Position numbers and translations under genes: made by a program. Source: Bacillota bacterium (GTDB lineage: Bacteria > Bacillota > Clostridia > Christensenellales > Aristaeellaceae). From it: a stretch of DNA of 29,877 nt. This document shows, one piece after another, positions 7,144 through 14,913 of this stretch (within the stretch, counting starts at the first letter, position 1; every line of letters begins with the position of its first letter). The DNA is taken from the NCBI GenBank assembly GCA_023416655.1, contig JAEZHK010000087.1, positions 1-29,877 on the forward strand, written 5' to 3'. The notes beneath the pieces are model-generated. The model was not told the origin of the DNA, ran no database searches, and saw nothing but the letters and a program-made list of their open reading frames with translations.

Positions 7144-7468
7144 GTTCCCGCTCCCTTTCCAGCCAATAGGCCATCAGCGGCGACAGCGCCAGGATCAATC
7201 CCATCAGCGCACCGCCCCCCATCAGAATCTCCCGGAAGGCCGTGCCGCCCTGGGACCAGTCCCGGACGGCAAAGCCCGCCGCAACCGCAAACGCGCAGGC
7301 GAAAGAGAAGAATAACAGGTTCTGCCGCCGCGCCTCCCGTCGCGCTTTGAGCCTCGCAGCCGCGCGGGCGATCTCCGGTTGCAGCCGTATAAGGCGCGCT
7401 TGCATGGCAGGGTCCCCCGCCCCGCGGCAATCCGCGCGCAGCGCCTCCCGGATCAGCCGTTCGTCCAT
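7130..7468 (-). CDS. Small two-helix membrane protein, candidate anti-sigma factor
   Basis: A 112-residue protein. It has a basic, cytosolic N-terminal helix region of about 48 residues (rich in Arg and Ala), then two transmembrane helices at about 50-68 and 82-103. I do not recognise a named family and there is no HxxxCxxC zinc motif of ZAS anti-sigma factors. It lies directly downstream of an ECF sigma gene, overlapping its end by 16 bases, with a perfect AAGGAGGTG site inside the sigma gene. This coupled arrangement is typical of sigma/anti-sigma pairs, hence the suggestion. Alternatively it is just a membrane partner of the zinc-ribbon protein that follows. Existence of the gene is secure; function is speculative. 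Confidence 0.65.
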   Translation of the reverse strand: MDERLIREALRADCRGAGDPAMQARLIRLQPEIARAAARLKARREARRQNLLFFSFACAFAVAAGFAVRDWSQGGTAFREILMGGGALMGLILALSPLMAYWLEREREHEKA

Positions 7469-7995
7469 TCCGTTTGCACCTCCTTAAGCTCCGCCCTCAG
7501 CCGCTTCAGCGCGTCGTGCAGCCGCCACTTGACGCGGTATTCCGCCACCCCCAGCGCCCGGGCGATGTCCCGGTAGCACATGTCCAGCGCGTAGCGCATT
7601 GTCACCATCGCGCGCAGCTCGTCCGGAAGCCTGCCGACCGCCCCGCGCACCGCGGCTTCCCGTTCCCGCGCGACCGCTGTCTCCTCCGGTCCTTCCGATA
7701 AATCAGCGCATTCCCAGTCCGGCAGCGGCAGCTCGGCGCGCCGCCGTTTTGCATCCAGGAACAGCCGGTAGGCGATTCGGAACACCCAGCCCTCGAACCG
7801 CGCGCCCGGCAAAAGCGTAAAGCCCGGCAGGCGGTCCAATACGCGCATCAGCGCCTCCTGCGTCAGGTCGTCCGCGCCGCCCGGCCCGGCGAGCCCGATA
7901 AAGAAGCGGCGCAGCGGGGGATACAGGGATTCACACAGCGCGGACAGGGAATCCCGGTCTCCCGAGCACGCCGCGCGCACCAGCGCATCGTCCAC
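7453..7995 (-). CDS. ECF-type RNA polymerase sigma factor
   Basis: A 180-residue sigma-70 family protein of the extracytoplasmic-function group. Region 2 is seen as YPPLRRFFIGL, DDLTQEALMRVLDRLPGF and FEGWVFRIAYRLFLDAKRRR (about residues 25-95). Region 4 is the LPDELRAMVTMRYALDMCYRDIARALGV segment with helix-turn-helix and recognition helix up to KRLRAEL (about 128-172). Regions 1.1 and 3 are absent, as expected. The GTG start at 7995 is supported by AGGGGGTGA just upstream; the longer frame reads through the promoter region. It overlaps the membrane protein gene that follows. An ECF-like promoter at 8024-8051 suggests it directs its own expression. Confidence 0.9.
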   Translation of the reverse strand: MDDALVRAACSGDRDSLSALCESLYPPLRRFFIGLAGPGGADDLTQEALMRVLDRLPGFTLLPGARFEGWVFRIAYRLFLDAKRRRAELPLPDWECADLSEGPEETAVAREREAAVRGAVGRLPDELRAMVTMRYALDMCYRDIARALGVAEYRVKWRLHDALKRLRAELKEVQTEWTNG

Positions 7996-8023
7996 ACCGT
8001 CACCCCCTGTTCCATCAATACAA

Positions 8024-8051
8024 CGGACGAATGCGCCCAAAAGTTGGTTGC
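8024..8051 (-). promoter_or_regulatory. Candidate ECF promoter, autoregulation of the sigma operon
   Basis: Reading on the minus strand, GCAACC (8051-8046) and CGTCCG (8029-8024) are separated by 16 bases between AACC and CGTC. An AAC-containing -35 with a CGTC -10 is the classic signature of several ECF promoter groups. Transcription would begin near 8017, leaving a leader of about 22 bases with the AGGGGG ribosome binding site before the GTG at 7995. No other good promoter is visible here on this strand. Confidence 0.55.
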
Positions 8052-8160
8052 GGTTGTATGATTTAACAAAAGCGCACCGAAAGAACAGGCGCGCTCTGGA
8101 ATCTGTTTCCTTATGCACGGGTGAAAGCGCCGGAAGGCCCGGCGGCGAGGATGAAATCAT

Positions 8161-8189
8161 TTGTATTTTTCCCAAATATACGGTATAAT
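8161..8189 (+). promoter_or_regulatory. Promoter of the CotH-VTC-DUF4956 operon
   Basis: A perfect TATAAT (8184-8189) stands 17 bases behind TTGTAT (8161-8166). Transcription would start near 8196, 24 bases before the TTG start of the CotH gene. The promoter lies inside the apparent N-terminal extension of the open frame, which supports rejecting that extension. It is back to back with the ECF promoter of the sigma operon. Confidence 0.65.
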
Positions 8190-8219
8190 ACTAAAAAATT
8201 GCAGTTCCGGAGGCGCGCC

Positions 8220-11200
8220 TTGCAGAAGAAAGGGAAAAAGTCGCGGGGTGTACGCAAATACAACTGGGCGGTGGTCGGGCTGGCCGCCGCCGCGGCGGTT
8301 GCAGTGGTGGCGCTTCTATATATGATGGAATTCCAGTGGGGCCTGGGCGGGCTGCCGCTGTCGACGCAGGCCACGCACGACGTGGCTTCCATCGCGCCGG
8401 TGGGCGCGGTGCGCATCACGGAGGTCATGGCCTCCAACCGCACCGCCGTGTCCGACGAAAGCGGCCGCTTCCCCGACTGGGTGGAGCTTCAAAACACCTC
8501 CTCAGAACCCGTGGACATCACCGGCTGGTCGCTGACCGACGACATGAACCGGCTCGTGCGCTTCACCTTCCCGGAAATGTCGCTGAAGCCCGGTGAGTAC
8601 GTCGTGGTCTACTGCGACGACGACCTGAAGAACACCCCGGGCTTCCCGTTCCATGCGCCGTTCAAGCTGAGCGCGCAGGGCGAGCAGATCCTGCTCTTTG
8701 ACGCCGAGGGCGACATCATGGAATCGCTGACCGCGCCCGCGCTCTCCGCCAACCAGGTCTACCGGCTGAGCATCGAAGGCCAGTGGGAGGTCAGCGGGGA
8801 ATACACCCCCGGCCAGCCCAACACGCAGGAGGCCTTCGCCGCCAGCGCGGGCGTCTCCACCGGGAGCAGCGTCCGCCTCAATGAGATCATGGCCGACAAT
8901 GAAAGCTACGCGGGCCGCGATGGCGTGTTCGAGGACTGGATTGAACTGTACAACGACTCGGACGCGACCGTGGACCTTTCCGGCTTCTCGCTCTCGGACG
9001 ACCCCGCCAAGCCCCTCGAGTGGCGCTTCCCGGAGGGGACGACCATCCCGGGCAGGGGATACCTGTTGGTCTACGCCTCCGGCCGCAGCGATACGCCGCT
9101 GGACGCGTCCTTCCGCCTGAACCCGGAGGGCGAGACGGTGGTGTTGTCCGACGGAGAGGGCCGCCTGCTGGACAAGGTGGACTACGGCCTGATCGAGTCC
9201 GACATCTCCTTTTCAAGGACCGGCGACGGCTGGACGGATTCCCTCGCGCCCACGCCGGGCCAGGAGAACACGCGGGACAGCGCGGCGGCGCAGGACGCGC
9301 TTTTAGCCTCCGCCAACACGGTGCGGCTCTTCCTCAATGAGGCGTCGGCCTCCGCCCGGCAGCAGGGCAGCACCAAGGCCGCCACAGACTGGGTGGAATT
9401 GTACAACCAGAGCACGAAGACCGTGGACCTTGCGGGCTACGGCCTCTCGGACGATCCGGACCGGCCCCGCAAGTGGCGGTTCCCCTCCGGCGCGAAGCTG
9501 GAGGCGGACGGTTACCTACGGGTGTTTCTGAACGGGCAGGACAAGCACGACGTCGCAAAGAACGCCTATGCCACCAACTTCCAGTTGGCGCTCTCCGGGC
9601 GGGAGACGCTGGTGCTGTCGAGGCCCGACGGCGCGATCCTGGACCGAATGCCCCTTTTCAGCCAGTACGGCGGCGTGTCCTACGGCAGGATCAGCGGGCG
9701 GGACGGCTTTTTTTATTTGGGGAGCGCCACGCCCGGTGCGGTCAATGATCAGACCGCTTTTGTCAGCCGCGCGGAAAACGTGCGCTTTTCAACCCCCGGC
9801 GGCTTCTTCACCTCCGGCGCGGTCACGGTTTCCCTGTCCGCGTCCGAAGGCGAGACCATCCGCTACACGCTGGACTGTACCGAGCCGGGCGAATCCTCGC
9901 CGGAGTACGCGGGGCCTATCGACATCTCGGAGAACACCGTCGTCCGCGCCCGCGCCTTTAAGGCGGGCTATCTGCCCTCGCTGGTCGAAACCCAGAGCTA
10001 CCTCTTCGGCGAGAAGCACACGCTGAACGTGGTCTCGCTGGTGGCGGACCCGGCGGGGCTGTTCGACAAGGAGAAGGGGCTTCTGGTCATCGGCCCCAAG
10101 AAGCTGCGCTACCCCTACAAGGGCGCGAACTTCTGGCAGAACTGGGAGCGCCCCGCGCACGTGGAATACTTCTCCGTCGATGGCAAGACCATCCTGTCCC
10201 AGGGCGCGGGGCTGCAGCTGCAGGGCCAGTACAGCCGCATGCAGGACCAGAAGGCCTTCAAGATCACCGCCCGGAACGCCTACGGAGCGGACAGCTTTGA
10301 CGCCCCGCTGTTCCCCAACCGCAATTACACCCGGTACAAGTCCTTCATCCTGCGCACCTCCGGGCAAGACGCCAACAAGACCCGCTACCGGGACGCGCTC
10401 CTCACCTCGCTGGCGGCGGCGACCTCCGTCATGTACCAGGACGCGCAGCCGGTGGTGGTCTACTTAAACGGCCAGTACTGGGGCCACTACAACATGCGCG
10501 AGCGGCTGCACAAGTACTCCATCGCGCAGCGGATGGGCTGGAAAAACCCGGATCTGATCGACATCGTCAAGGCCAACGACTCGGTGGTGCAGGGCTCCGA
10601 CAAGACCTTCGAGCAGCTGATGGCCTACGTGAAGAAAAACGGTGTGAAAACAGACGAAGACCTCGCCTACGTGGAGGCGAGGATCGACCTGACGAACTAC
10701 CTGGAGTACATCGCGCTGGAGACCTTCACCGGGAACACCGACCTGTTGAACATCCGGCGCTACCGATCCCGGGAGGGCGACGGCCGCTGGCGGTGGATCT
10801 TCTTTGACACCGACTGGGCCTTCTACACCGATACGGACTCCTTCGGCCGCTGGCTGAAGCCCGGCGGCATGGGTTCCGGCAACAAGACGGACAATTCCCT
10901 CTTTGTAGCGCTGATGAGGAACAAGACCGTGCAGGCCCGATACCTGACGCTGCTTGGAAACCTGATGGCGCATGAGTGGACCACCGCGAAGATTCTGGAA
11001 AAGTCCAAAGCCTGGCAGGACACGCTCTACCCCGAAATGCCCGCCCAGACCAAAAAGTGGGGCGGCAACGAAAAGGGCTGGCTGGGCGCCATCAGAGGCT
11101 TCAACAACTACGCCAAGGAGCGGCCGAAGAAGCTCTTGGGCTACATCAAAAAGGCCACCGGCTACTCGGACGACGAGATGCGCGTGTACTTCGGAGAAGT

Positions 11201-11225
11201 CATGGACCAGATCGCGAAAAAATGA
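8220..11225 (+). CDS. CotH kinase family protein with three lamin-tail domains
   Basis: A 1001-residue surface protein. A short basic cytosolic tail and one transmembrane helix (about 14-35) are followed by three lamin-tail-like domains (about 64-200, 216-345, 366-505). Each opens with a VRxxE motif and contains D-W-(I/V)-E-L and a G-(W/F/Y)-S/G-L-(T/S)-D-D strand. A chitobiase-type C-terminal beta domain (about 520-597) and a CotH kinase domain (about 600-1000, with LQGQYSR, GHYNMRERL and FFDTDWAF) follow. CotH proteins are atypical secreted kinases, first known from spore coats. The TTG at 8220 is preferred: GGAGG lies upstream and the promoter sits just before it. The VTC gene follows ten bases after the stop. 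This CotH-VTC-DUF4956 order recurs in many bacteria. Confidence 0.9.
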   Translation: MQKKGKKSRGVRKYNWAVVGLAAAAAVAVVALLYMMEFQWGLGGLPLSTQATHDVASIAPVGAVRITEVMASNRTAVSDESGRFPDWVELQNTSSEPVDITGWSLTDDMNRLVRFTFPEMSLKPGEYVVVYCDDDLKNTPGFPFHAPFKLSAQGEQILLFDAEGDIMESLTAPALSANQVYRLSIEGQWEVSGEYTPGQPNTQEAFAASAGVSTGSSVRLNEIMADNESYAGRDGVFEDWIELYNDSDATVDLSGFSLSDDPAKPLEWRFPEGTTIPGRGYLLVYASGRSDTPLDASFRLNPEGETVVLSDGEGRLLDKVDYGLIESDISFSRTGDGWTDSLAPTPGQENTRDSAAAQDALLASANTVRLFLNEASASARQQGSTKAATDWVELYNQSTKTVDLAGYGLSDDPDRPRKWRFPSGAKLEADGYLRVFLNGQDKHDVAKNAYATNFQLALSGRETLVLSRPDGAILDRMPLFSQYGGVSYGRISGRDGFFYLGSATPGAVNDQTAFVSRAENVRFSTPGGFFTSGAVTVSLSASEGETIRYTLDCTEPGESSPEYAGPIDISENTVVRARAFKAGYLPSLVETQSYLFGEKHTLNVVSLVADPAGLFDKEKGLLVIGPKKLRYPYKGANFWQNWERPAHVEYFSVDGKTILSQGAGLQLQGQYSRMQDQKAFKITARNAYGADSFDAPLFPNRNYTRYKSFILRTSGQDANKTRYRDALLTSLAAATSVMYQDAQPVVVYLNGQYWGHYNMRERLHKYSIAQRMGWKNPDLIDIVKANDSVVQGSDKTFEQLMAYVKKNGVKTDEDLAYVEARIDLTNYLEYIALETFTGNTDLLNIRRYRSREGDGRWRWIFFDTDWAFYTDTDSFGRWLKPGGMGSGNKTDNSLFVALMRNKTVQARYLTLLGNLMAHEWTTAKILEKSKAWQDTLYPEMPAQTKKWGGNEKGWLGAIRGFNNYAKERPKKLLGYIKKATGYSDDEMRVYFGEVMDQIAKK

Positions 11226-11235
11226 GGAGGCGCGC

Positions 11236-11931
11236 ATGCTACGATCCTTTGTGCCGCGGCACGAAATCAAGTTCTTCCTGAGCGCGACCGACGCGATCTG
11301 GCTCTCGTCAAGGCTCGCCGCCGCCCTGGAGCGGGACCGCAACGCCGGGCCCGACGGCAGCTACCTGGTGCGCTCGCTGTACCTGGACGACCATTGGGAC
11401 AGCGCCTACTACGACAAGATCGCGGGCTCGCCTTCCCGGGACAAGTACCGCCTCCGGCTCTACAACCTCGACGACCGGGCGATCCTGCTCGAGCGCAAGC
11501 GCAAACTGGGCGACCTGATCCAGAAGGAGAGCGCGCAGATCTCCCGGCGCATGGCCGAGCGCGTGATGCTGGGCGACCCGACCGGCTTTGAAAAGGTGGA
11601 CAATCAGCTGGTCCGCGACCTGTTCCGCGAGATGCGCACGAAGCTCCTCAAACCCGTGGTGCTGGTGGACTACGCGCGGGAGGCCTTCTGCCACCCGGCG
11701 GAGAACGCGCGGGTGACCATCGACCGGATGCTCCGGGCCGGGCCGAGGACGGGGCTTTTTGACCCGGATGTGCCCACGGTGCCCGCGCTCGACGTGGATC
11801 AGGCGATCCTGGAGGTCAAGTTTGACCGGGTGCTGCCAAGCGAGATCGCGCAGCTCCTCTGGAACGCGCCGGCCAGCCGCTCCGCCATCTCGAAATACGT
11901 GGCCTGCCGAAGGTACGAACCGCTTCGTTAA
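11236..11931 (+). CDS. VTC domain protein, predicted polyphosphate polymerase
   Basis: A 231-residue protein of the triphosphate-tunnel fold (VTC domain, as in the catalytic core of yeast Vtc4). Tunnel residues are in place: RHEIKFF (E10, K12), RSLYLDD (R46), KYRLRLYN (R72, R74), LLERKRK (E86, K88, K90), K98 in QKESAQIS, and a C-terminal ILEVKFD strand near 195-201. These bind phosphate and metal, so an enzyme acting on nucleoside triphosphates or polyphosphate is likely; polymerase activity is assumed from the yeast relative. No membrane segment of its own, so the DUF4956 protein encoded next may provide the membrane anchor or channel. The ATG at 11236 has GAGGAGG upstream. Confidence 0.87.
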   Translation: MLRSFVPRHEIKFFLSATDAIWLSSRLAAALERDRNAGPDGSYLVRSLYLDDHWDSAYYDKIAGSPSRDKYRLRLYNLDDRAILLERKRKLGDLIQKESAQISRRMAERVMLGDPTGFEKVDNQLVRDLFREMRTKLLKPVVLVDYAREAFCHPAENARVTIDRMLRAGPRTGLFDPDVPTVPALDVDQAILEVKFDRVLPSEIAQLLWNAPASRSAISKYVACRRYEPLR

Positions 11932-12194
11932 CCGCCTTGGGTCACCCTCCCCGACAACCCCGGGAGGTCCGGAGGGCCGAAGCTCTCCGGGTTTCCATCA
12001 TTCGCGCCGGCTTTGCCGGCACGAATGGATTCCCCCAAAGGCCGAACTTGTCCGGCCGACGGGGAATCAAAACCGCCCGTCCGGATTTCGCCCGAAATTT
12101 CCCGCAGGAAATTTAGAAATCCGGCCCACGTTCCCTCGCGATCGCTTATGACGAAGTCAGAAGCGATCGCCATAACAAATGAGGAGGAACACCC
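11932..12194. repeat. Intergenic region with palindromes between VTC and DUF4956 genes
   Basis: These 263 bases hold no gene. They contain a degraded copy of the dispersed CCGGAGGG-type palindrome (about 11961-11991). A near-perfect palindrome built on CGCGCCGG-CTTTG-CCGGCACG follows (about 12003-12026). A perfect 10-bp inverted repeat GCGATCGCTT/AAGCGATCGC with a 13-base loop lies at 12138-12170, 24 bases before the DUF4956 start. The last hairpin could be an attenuator or mRNA end stabiliser. No T-run follows it, so it is not a standard terminator. Confidence 0.6.
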
Positions 12195-12854
12195 ATGAAC
12201 AACCTGACGAAGCTGGACCTCAGCAACATGTCCATCATGCCCAGCTCGACCGGCACCATCCTGTTTTCCATGCTGCTGGCCTTCGCCATCGGCTTATTCA
12301 TCTTCTGGGTCTACAAGATGAACTACAAGGGCGTGATGTACAGCCAGAACTTCGCGCTGACGCTGGTCATGATGACGCTGATCACCACGCCCGTGGTCAT
12401 GTGCATCCGCAACTCCATCCAGCTTTCGATGGGCATGGTGGGCGCGCTGTCCATCGTGCGCTTCCGCACCGCCGTCAAGGACCCGCTGGATACCGCCTAC
12501 ATGTTCTGGTCATTGACGATGGGCATCCTCTTGGGCGCGGGCCAGTTCTTCCTGGCGGGCCTGGCCACGGTGTCGGTGGCGGTTCTGGCGTTCGTTTTGA
12601 CCCGGATCACCTCAAAGGCGTCGGACAGCTTCCTGCTCGTGGTTCGCTGCGCGCCGGGTGCGGAAGGCGCGGTGGCGAACGCGCTGCGCGGGATTAAGCA
12701 CCAGAAGATGAAGAGCCGCACCGTCACGCCGTCGGGCAGCGAGCTGACGCTGGAAGTGCGCGTGGAGCGGCAGGAAGCGCTGATGAAGAACCTGATGGCC
12801 ACCGAGGGCGTGCGCGACGCGACGCTGGTGGCGTACCAGTCGGAGACACTGTGA
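12195..12854 (+). CDS. DUF4956 family membrane protein
   Basis: A 219-residue protein with about four transmembrane helices between residues 20 and 140. The strongly conserved DUF4956 core is visible: NFALTLVMMTLITTPVVM, then SIQLSMGMVGALSIVRFRTAVKDPLD. A cytosolic C-terminal domain of about 75 residues with alternating strands and helices (a ferredoxin-like layout) follows. The function is unknown. The family is nearly always next to VTC and CotH genes, as here, and could be the membrane part of a polyphosphate-making or exporting complex (inference). The ATG at 12195 has GAGGAGG eight bases upstream. RmuC follows 34 bases later, probably in the same transcript. Confidence 0.88.
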   Translation: MNNLTKLDLSNMSIMPSSTGTILFSMLLAFAIGLFIFWVYKMNYKGVMYSQNFALTLVMMTLITTPVVMCIRNSIQLSMGMVGALSIVRFRTAVKDPLDTAYMFWSLTMGILLGAGQFFLAGLATVSVAVLAFVLTRITSKASDSFLLVVRCAPGAEGAVANALRGIKHQKMKSRTVTPSGSELTLEVRVERQEALMKNLMATEGVRDATLVAYQSETL

Positions 12855-12888
12855 CCCCAAATGCGCCCGCACGTAAAGGAGAGTCCCC

Positions 12889-14322
12889 ATGCGAGACCTG
12901 ATCGAAATCCTATATAGCCCGGCCATGCAGATTGCGGTCGGGGTGATCGGCGCGGTGCTGATCTTTCTGGCGGCCTCGCGGCTTCGCAGCCGCGCGCTGG
13001 AACGAAAGCTTATGGAAATGCAATCGGCGCTCTCCAATCAATTTCAGGGCGTCCGGAGCGAAGCCGGGGGCGAAGCGCAGCGCTCCCGGGAGGAACTGGG
13101 CGCGAACCTGCGCGGCATGAGCGACTCCGTCGCCCGAGTGATGGGCGAGATGGGCCGCACCCAGCAGGTGCAGCTGGACGCCTTCGCCGGGCAGCTCCGC
13201 GAGCTGGGCCGGGACGAGGAGGCGCGCCTCAACGAACTCCGGCGCTCGGTGGAGATGCGGCTTTCCACCTATGAGGAGCGCATCGGCGCCATCGGCGACG
13301 TGGTGGACACGCGGCTCTTAAGCGGAGAGCAGCGCATCGACCGGCTGCGCGAGGGCGTGGAGGCGAGGCTTCAGAGCCTGCAGTTGGACAACGGCAACCG
13401 CCTGACGCAGATGCAGCAGATGGTGGACGAGCGGCTGACCTCGTCCCTGGACAAGCGGGTCAGCGAGAGCTTCCGGCTCGTCAGTGAGCGGCTGGAGCAG
13501 GTGTACAACGGCCTTGGCGAAATCGAGGCGCTGGCAAACGGCGTGGGCGACCTTCGGCGCGTGCTGACCGGGGTCAAATCCCGCGGCGCGGTGGGTGAAA
13601 TCCAGCTGGGCGCGCTGCTTTCGCAGATCCTGTCCCACGATCAGTACGAGGCGGACGTGACGCTCCGCGAAGGCGCGGAGCCGGTGAGCTTCGCGATCCG
13701 GCTGCCCGGCCGCTCCGGCGGCACGGTCAGCTACCTGCCCATCGACGCGCGCTTCCCGCACGAGGCCTACGACCGGCTGATCGACGCGGTGGAATCGGGC
13801 GACGGCCCGGCGGCGGAACTGGCGGGCGCGGAGATGGAGAAGAAGCTGCTGCGCGCGGCGGAGCGCATCCACACCCAATACGTCGAACCGCCCAAGACGA
13901 CCGACTTCGCTGTCTTGTTCCTGGGCAGCGAGGGCCTGTACGCGGAGGCGCTGAGGCGGCCCGGCCTTGCCGAGCGCATGCAGCGGGACCATCACGTGAC
14001 CCTGACCGGCCCGTCGACGCTTGCCGCGCTGGTCAACGCATTGCAGATGGGCTTCCGCACACTGGCGCTGGAGAAGCGGGCGGAGGAGGTCTGGTCGCTG
14101 CTGGGCGCGGTGCGAGGCGAGTTCTCCACCTTCGCGGAAGCCCTGGGCCGCACGCAGAAGCGCATCCGCCAGGCGTCCGAGTCCATCGAGGACGCGGCCG
14201 AAAAGTCCCGCCTGATCGAAAAGCGGCTGCGGGGTGTCGAGAAGCTGGGCGTCAAACAGCGCAAGTCCATCCTGGGCGAGGAAGAGGAAGACTCGGAGCT
14301 GTTCAGCACCGATTGGGATTAG
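12889..14322 (+). CDS. rmuC: RmuC family DNA recombination protein
   Basis: A 477-residue protein. An N-terminal membrane helix (about 9-28) is followed by a long glutamate- and arginine-rich coiled coil (about 30-220). The RmuC domain (about 225-430) includes LRRVLTGVKSRGAVGEIQLG, LPIDARFPHEAYDRL and the AVLFLGSEGLYAEAL segment. RmuC proteins resemble nucleases and limit inversion rearrangements at short inverted repeats in E. coli, which is notable given how many palindromes this window carries. Length is normal. The ATG at 12889 follows AAAGGAGAG. It is the last gene of the plus-strand operon; stacked hairpin terminators follow. Confidence 0.9.
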   Translation: MRDLIEILYSPAMQIAVGVIGAVLIFLAASRLRSRALERKLMEMQSALSNQFQGVRSEAGGEAQRSREELGANLRGMSDSVARVMGEMGRTQQVQLDAFAGQLRELGRDEEARLNELRRSVEMRLSTYEERIGAIGDVVDTRLLSGEQRIDRLREGVEARLQSLQLDNGNRLTQMQQMVDERLTSSLDKRVSESFRLVSERLEQVYNGLGEIEALANGVGDLRRVLTGVKSRGAVGEIQLGALLSQILSHDQYEADVTLREGAEPVSFAIRLPGRSGGTVSYLPIDARFPHEAYDRLIDAVESGDGPAAELAGAEMEKKLLRAAERIHTQYVEPPKTTDFAVLFLGSEGLYAEALRRPGLAERMQRDHHVTLTGPSTLAALVNALQMGFRTLALEKRAEEVWSLLGAVRGEFSTFAEALGRTQKRIRQASESIEDAAEKSRLIEKRLRGVEKLGVKQRKSILGEEEEDSELFSTDWD

Positions 14323-14340
14323 GCGTAGGGAACGGGGATG

Positions 14341-14518
14341 CCGGAGGGCTCCGCCCTCCGGACCACCCGCCAGAGGGATGGTATCCCTCTGGACTCCCCA
14401 CAAAGGGGTAGAAAATAAAGCGTCGCGGGAAAGCGGCGCTTTTGTGCGGAAGGGCAAAGGAAACGGAAACGCCGCGGGCGCTGCCCCCGGACCCCCGCCA
14501 GAGGGATGATCCCTCTGG
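14341..14518. repeat. Two tandem copies of a composite palindromic repeat
   Basis: Downstream of rmuC a composite unit occurs twice. The first copy has a 9-bp stem (CCGGAGGGC-TCC-GCCCTCCGG, 14341-14361) and a 10-bp stem (CCAGAGGGAT/ATCCCTCTGG, 14370-14392), then a GACTCCCCACAAA tail leading into a terminator. The second copy keeps the CCAGAGGGA stem (14498-14518) and a related CTCCTCACAAAA tail leading into a weaker hairpin (14543-14570). The units are not identical, so they are old. The 300 bases between rmuC and the LysM gene hold nothing else. Confidence 0.7.
14417..14443 (+). terminator. Intrinsic terminator after rmuC
   Basis: Stem AAAGCGTCGC/GCGGCGCTTT (14417-14426 and 14433-14442, one G-T pair) with a six-base loop, followed by TTGT. 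It is the first of three related hairpins downstream of rmuC. Confidence 0.6.
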
Positions 14519-14584
14519 CCTCCTCACAAAAGGGAAAATAAGCAAAGCGACGCGATAGTGCAGCGCTTTGTGCAAGTAAAAAAC

Positions 14585-14615
14585 AAGGCGTCGCGTGGAA
14601 GCGGCGCTTTTGTTT
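14585..14615. terminator. Bidirectional terminator between rmuC and lysM genes
   Basis: Stem AAGGCGTCGC/GCGGCGCTTT (14585-14594 and 14601-14610) with a six-base loop. On the plus strand it is followed by TGTTTG after a TTT run. On the minus strand it is followed by a run of six T (from the A-run just upstream). It lies three bases from the stop of the convergent LysM gene, so it probably serves both operons. Confidence 0.75.
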
Positions 14616-14617
14616 GA

Positions 14618-14848
14618 CTATGGTGAATGCGTCGTGCGGGATTTGCCCCAGATGAGCCGCGCAAGGAAGGGCCAGAGTGAGGCCTGAGGGGAAGGCAGGT
14701 TCAATTCCTGCCCCGCGACGAGCGCCGTGGGATCGACATAGGGGTTCAGTTCCATGAGCCTCAGCGGCGTCGTGCCATGGTCCCGCGCCACCGACCGTAT
14801 GCTCTCCCCGGCGCGCAGCCTGTGCCGCGCGGTTCTGGTTTCAGGCAT
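14618..14848 (-). CDS. Small LysM domain protein without signal peptide
   Basis: A 76-residue protein that is essentially one LysM domain: HRLRAGESIRSVARDHGTT, LMELNPYVDPTALVAGQELNLP. LysM binds N-acetylglucosamine polymers such as peptidoglycan, but neither a signal peptide nor a membrane helix precedes it. The C-terminal tail (SLWPFLARLIWGK) could form an amphipathic, membrane-attaching helix. The ATG at 14848 with GGGAG ten bases upstream is preferred over longer frames that overlap the PAP2 gene. It follows the PAP2 gene by 65 bases in the same direction. Stand-alone cytosolic LysM proteins occur in sporulating Firmicutes; this link is inference. Confidence 0.72.
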   Translation of the reverse strand: MPETRTARHRLRAGESIRSVARDHGTTPLRLMELNPYVDPTALVAGQELNLPSPQASLWPFLARLIWGKSRTTHSP

Positions 14849-14913
14849 GTCCGTCACGCTCCCGCCAATGTCTATGCGCCCGAACAGCGAAAGATACCGG
14901 CGGAAGCGCCAGA

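Noticed and set aside
12138..12170. HIP1-like GCGATCGC highly iterated palindrome
   Set aside because: Only this hairpin carries it in a notable way; there is no enrichment obvious across the window, and the organism is not cyanobacterial.
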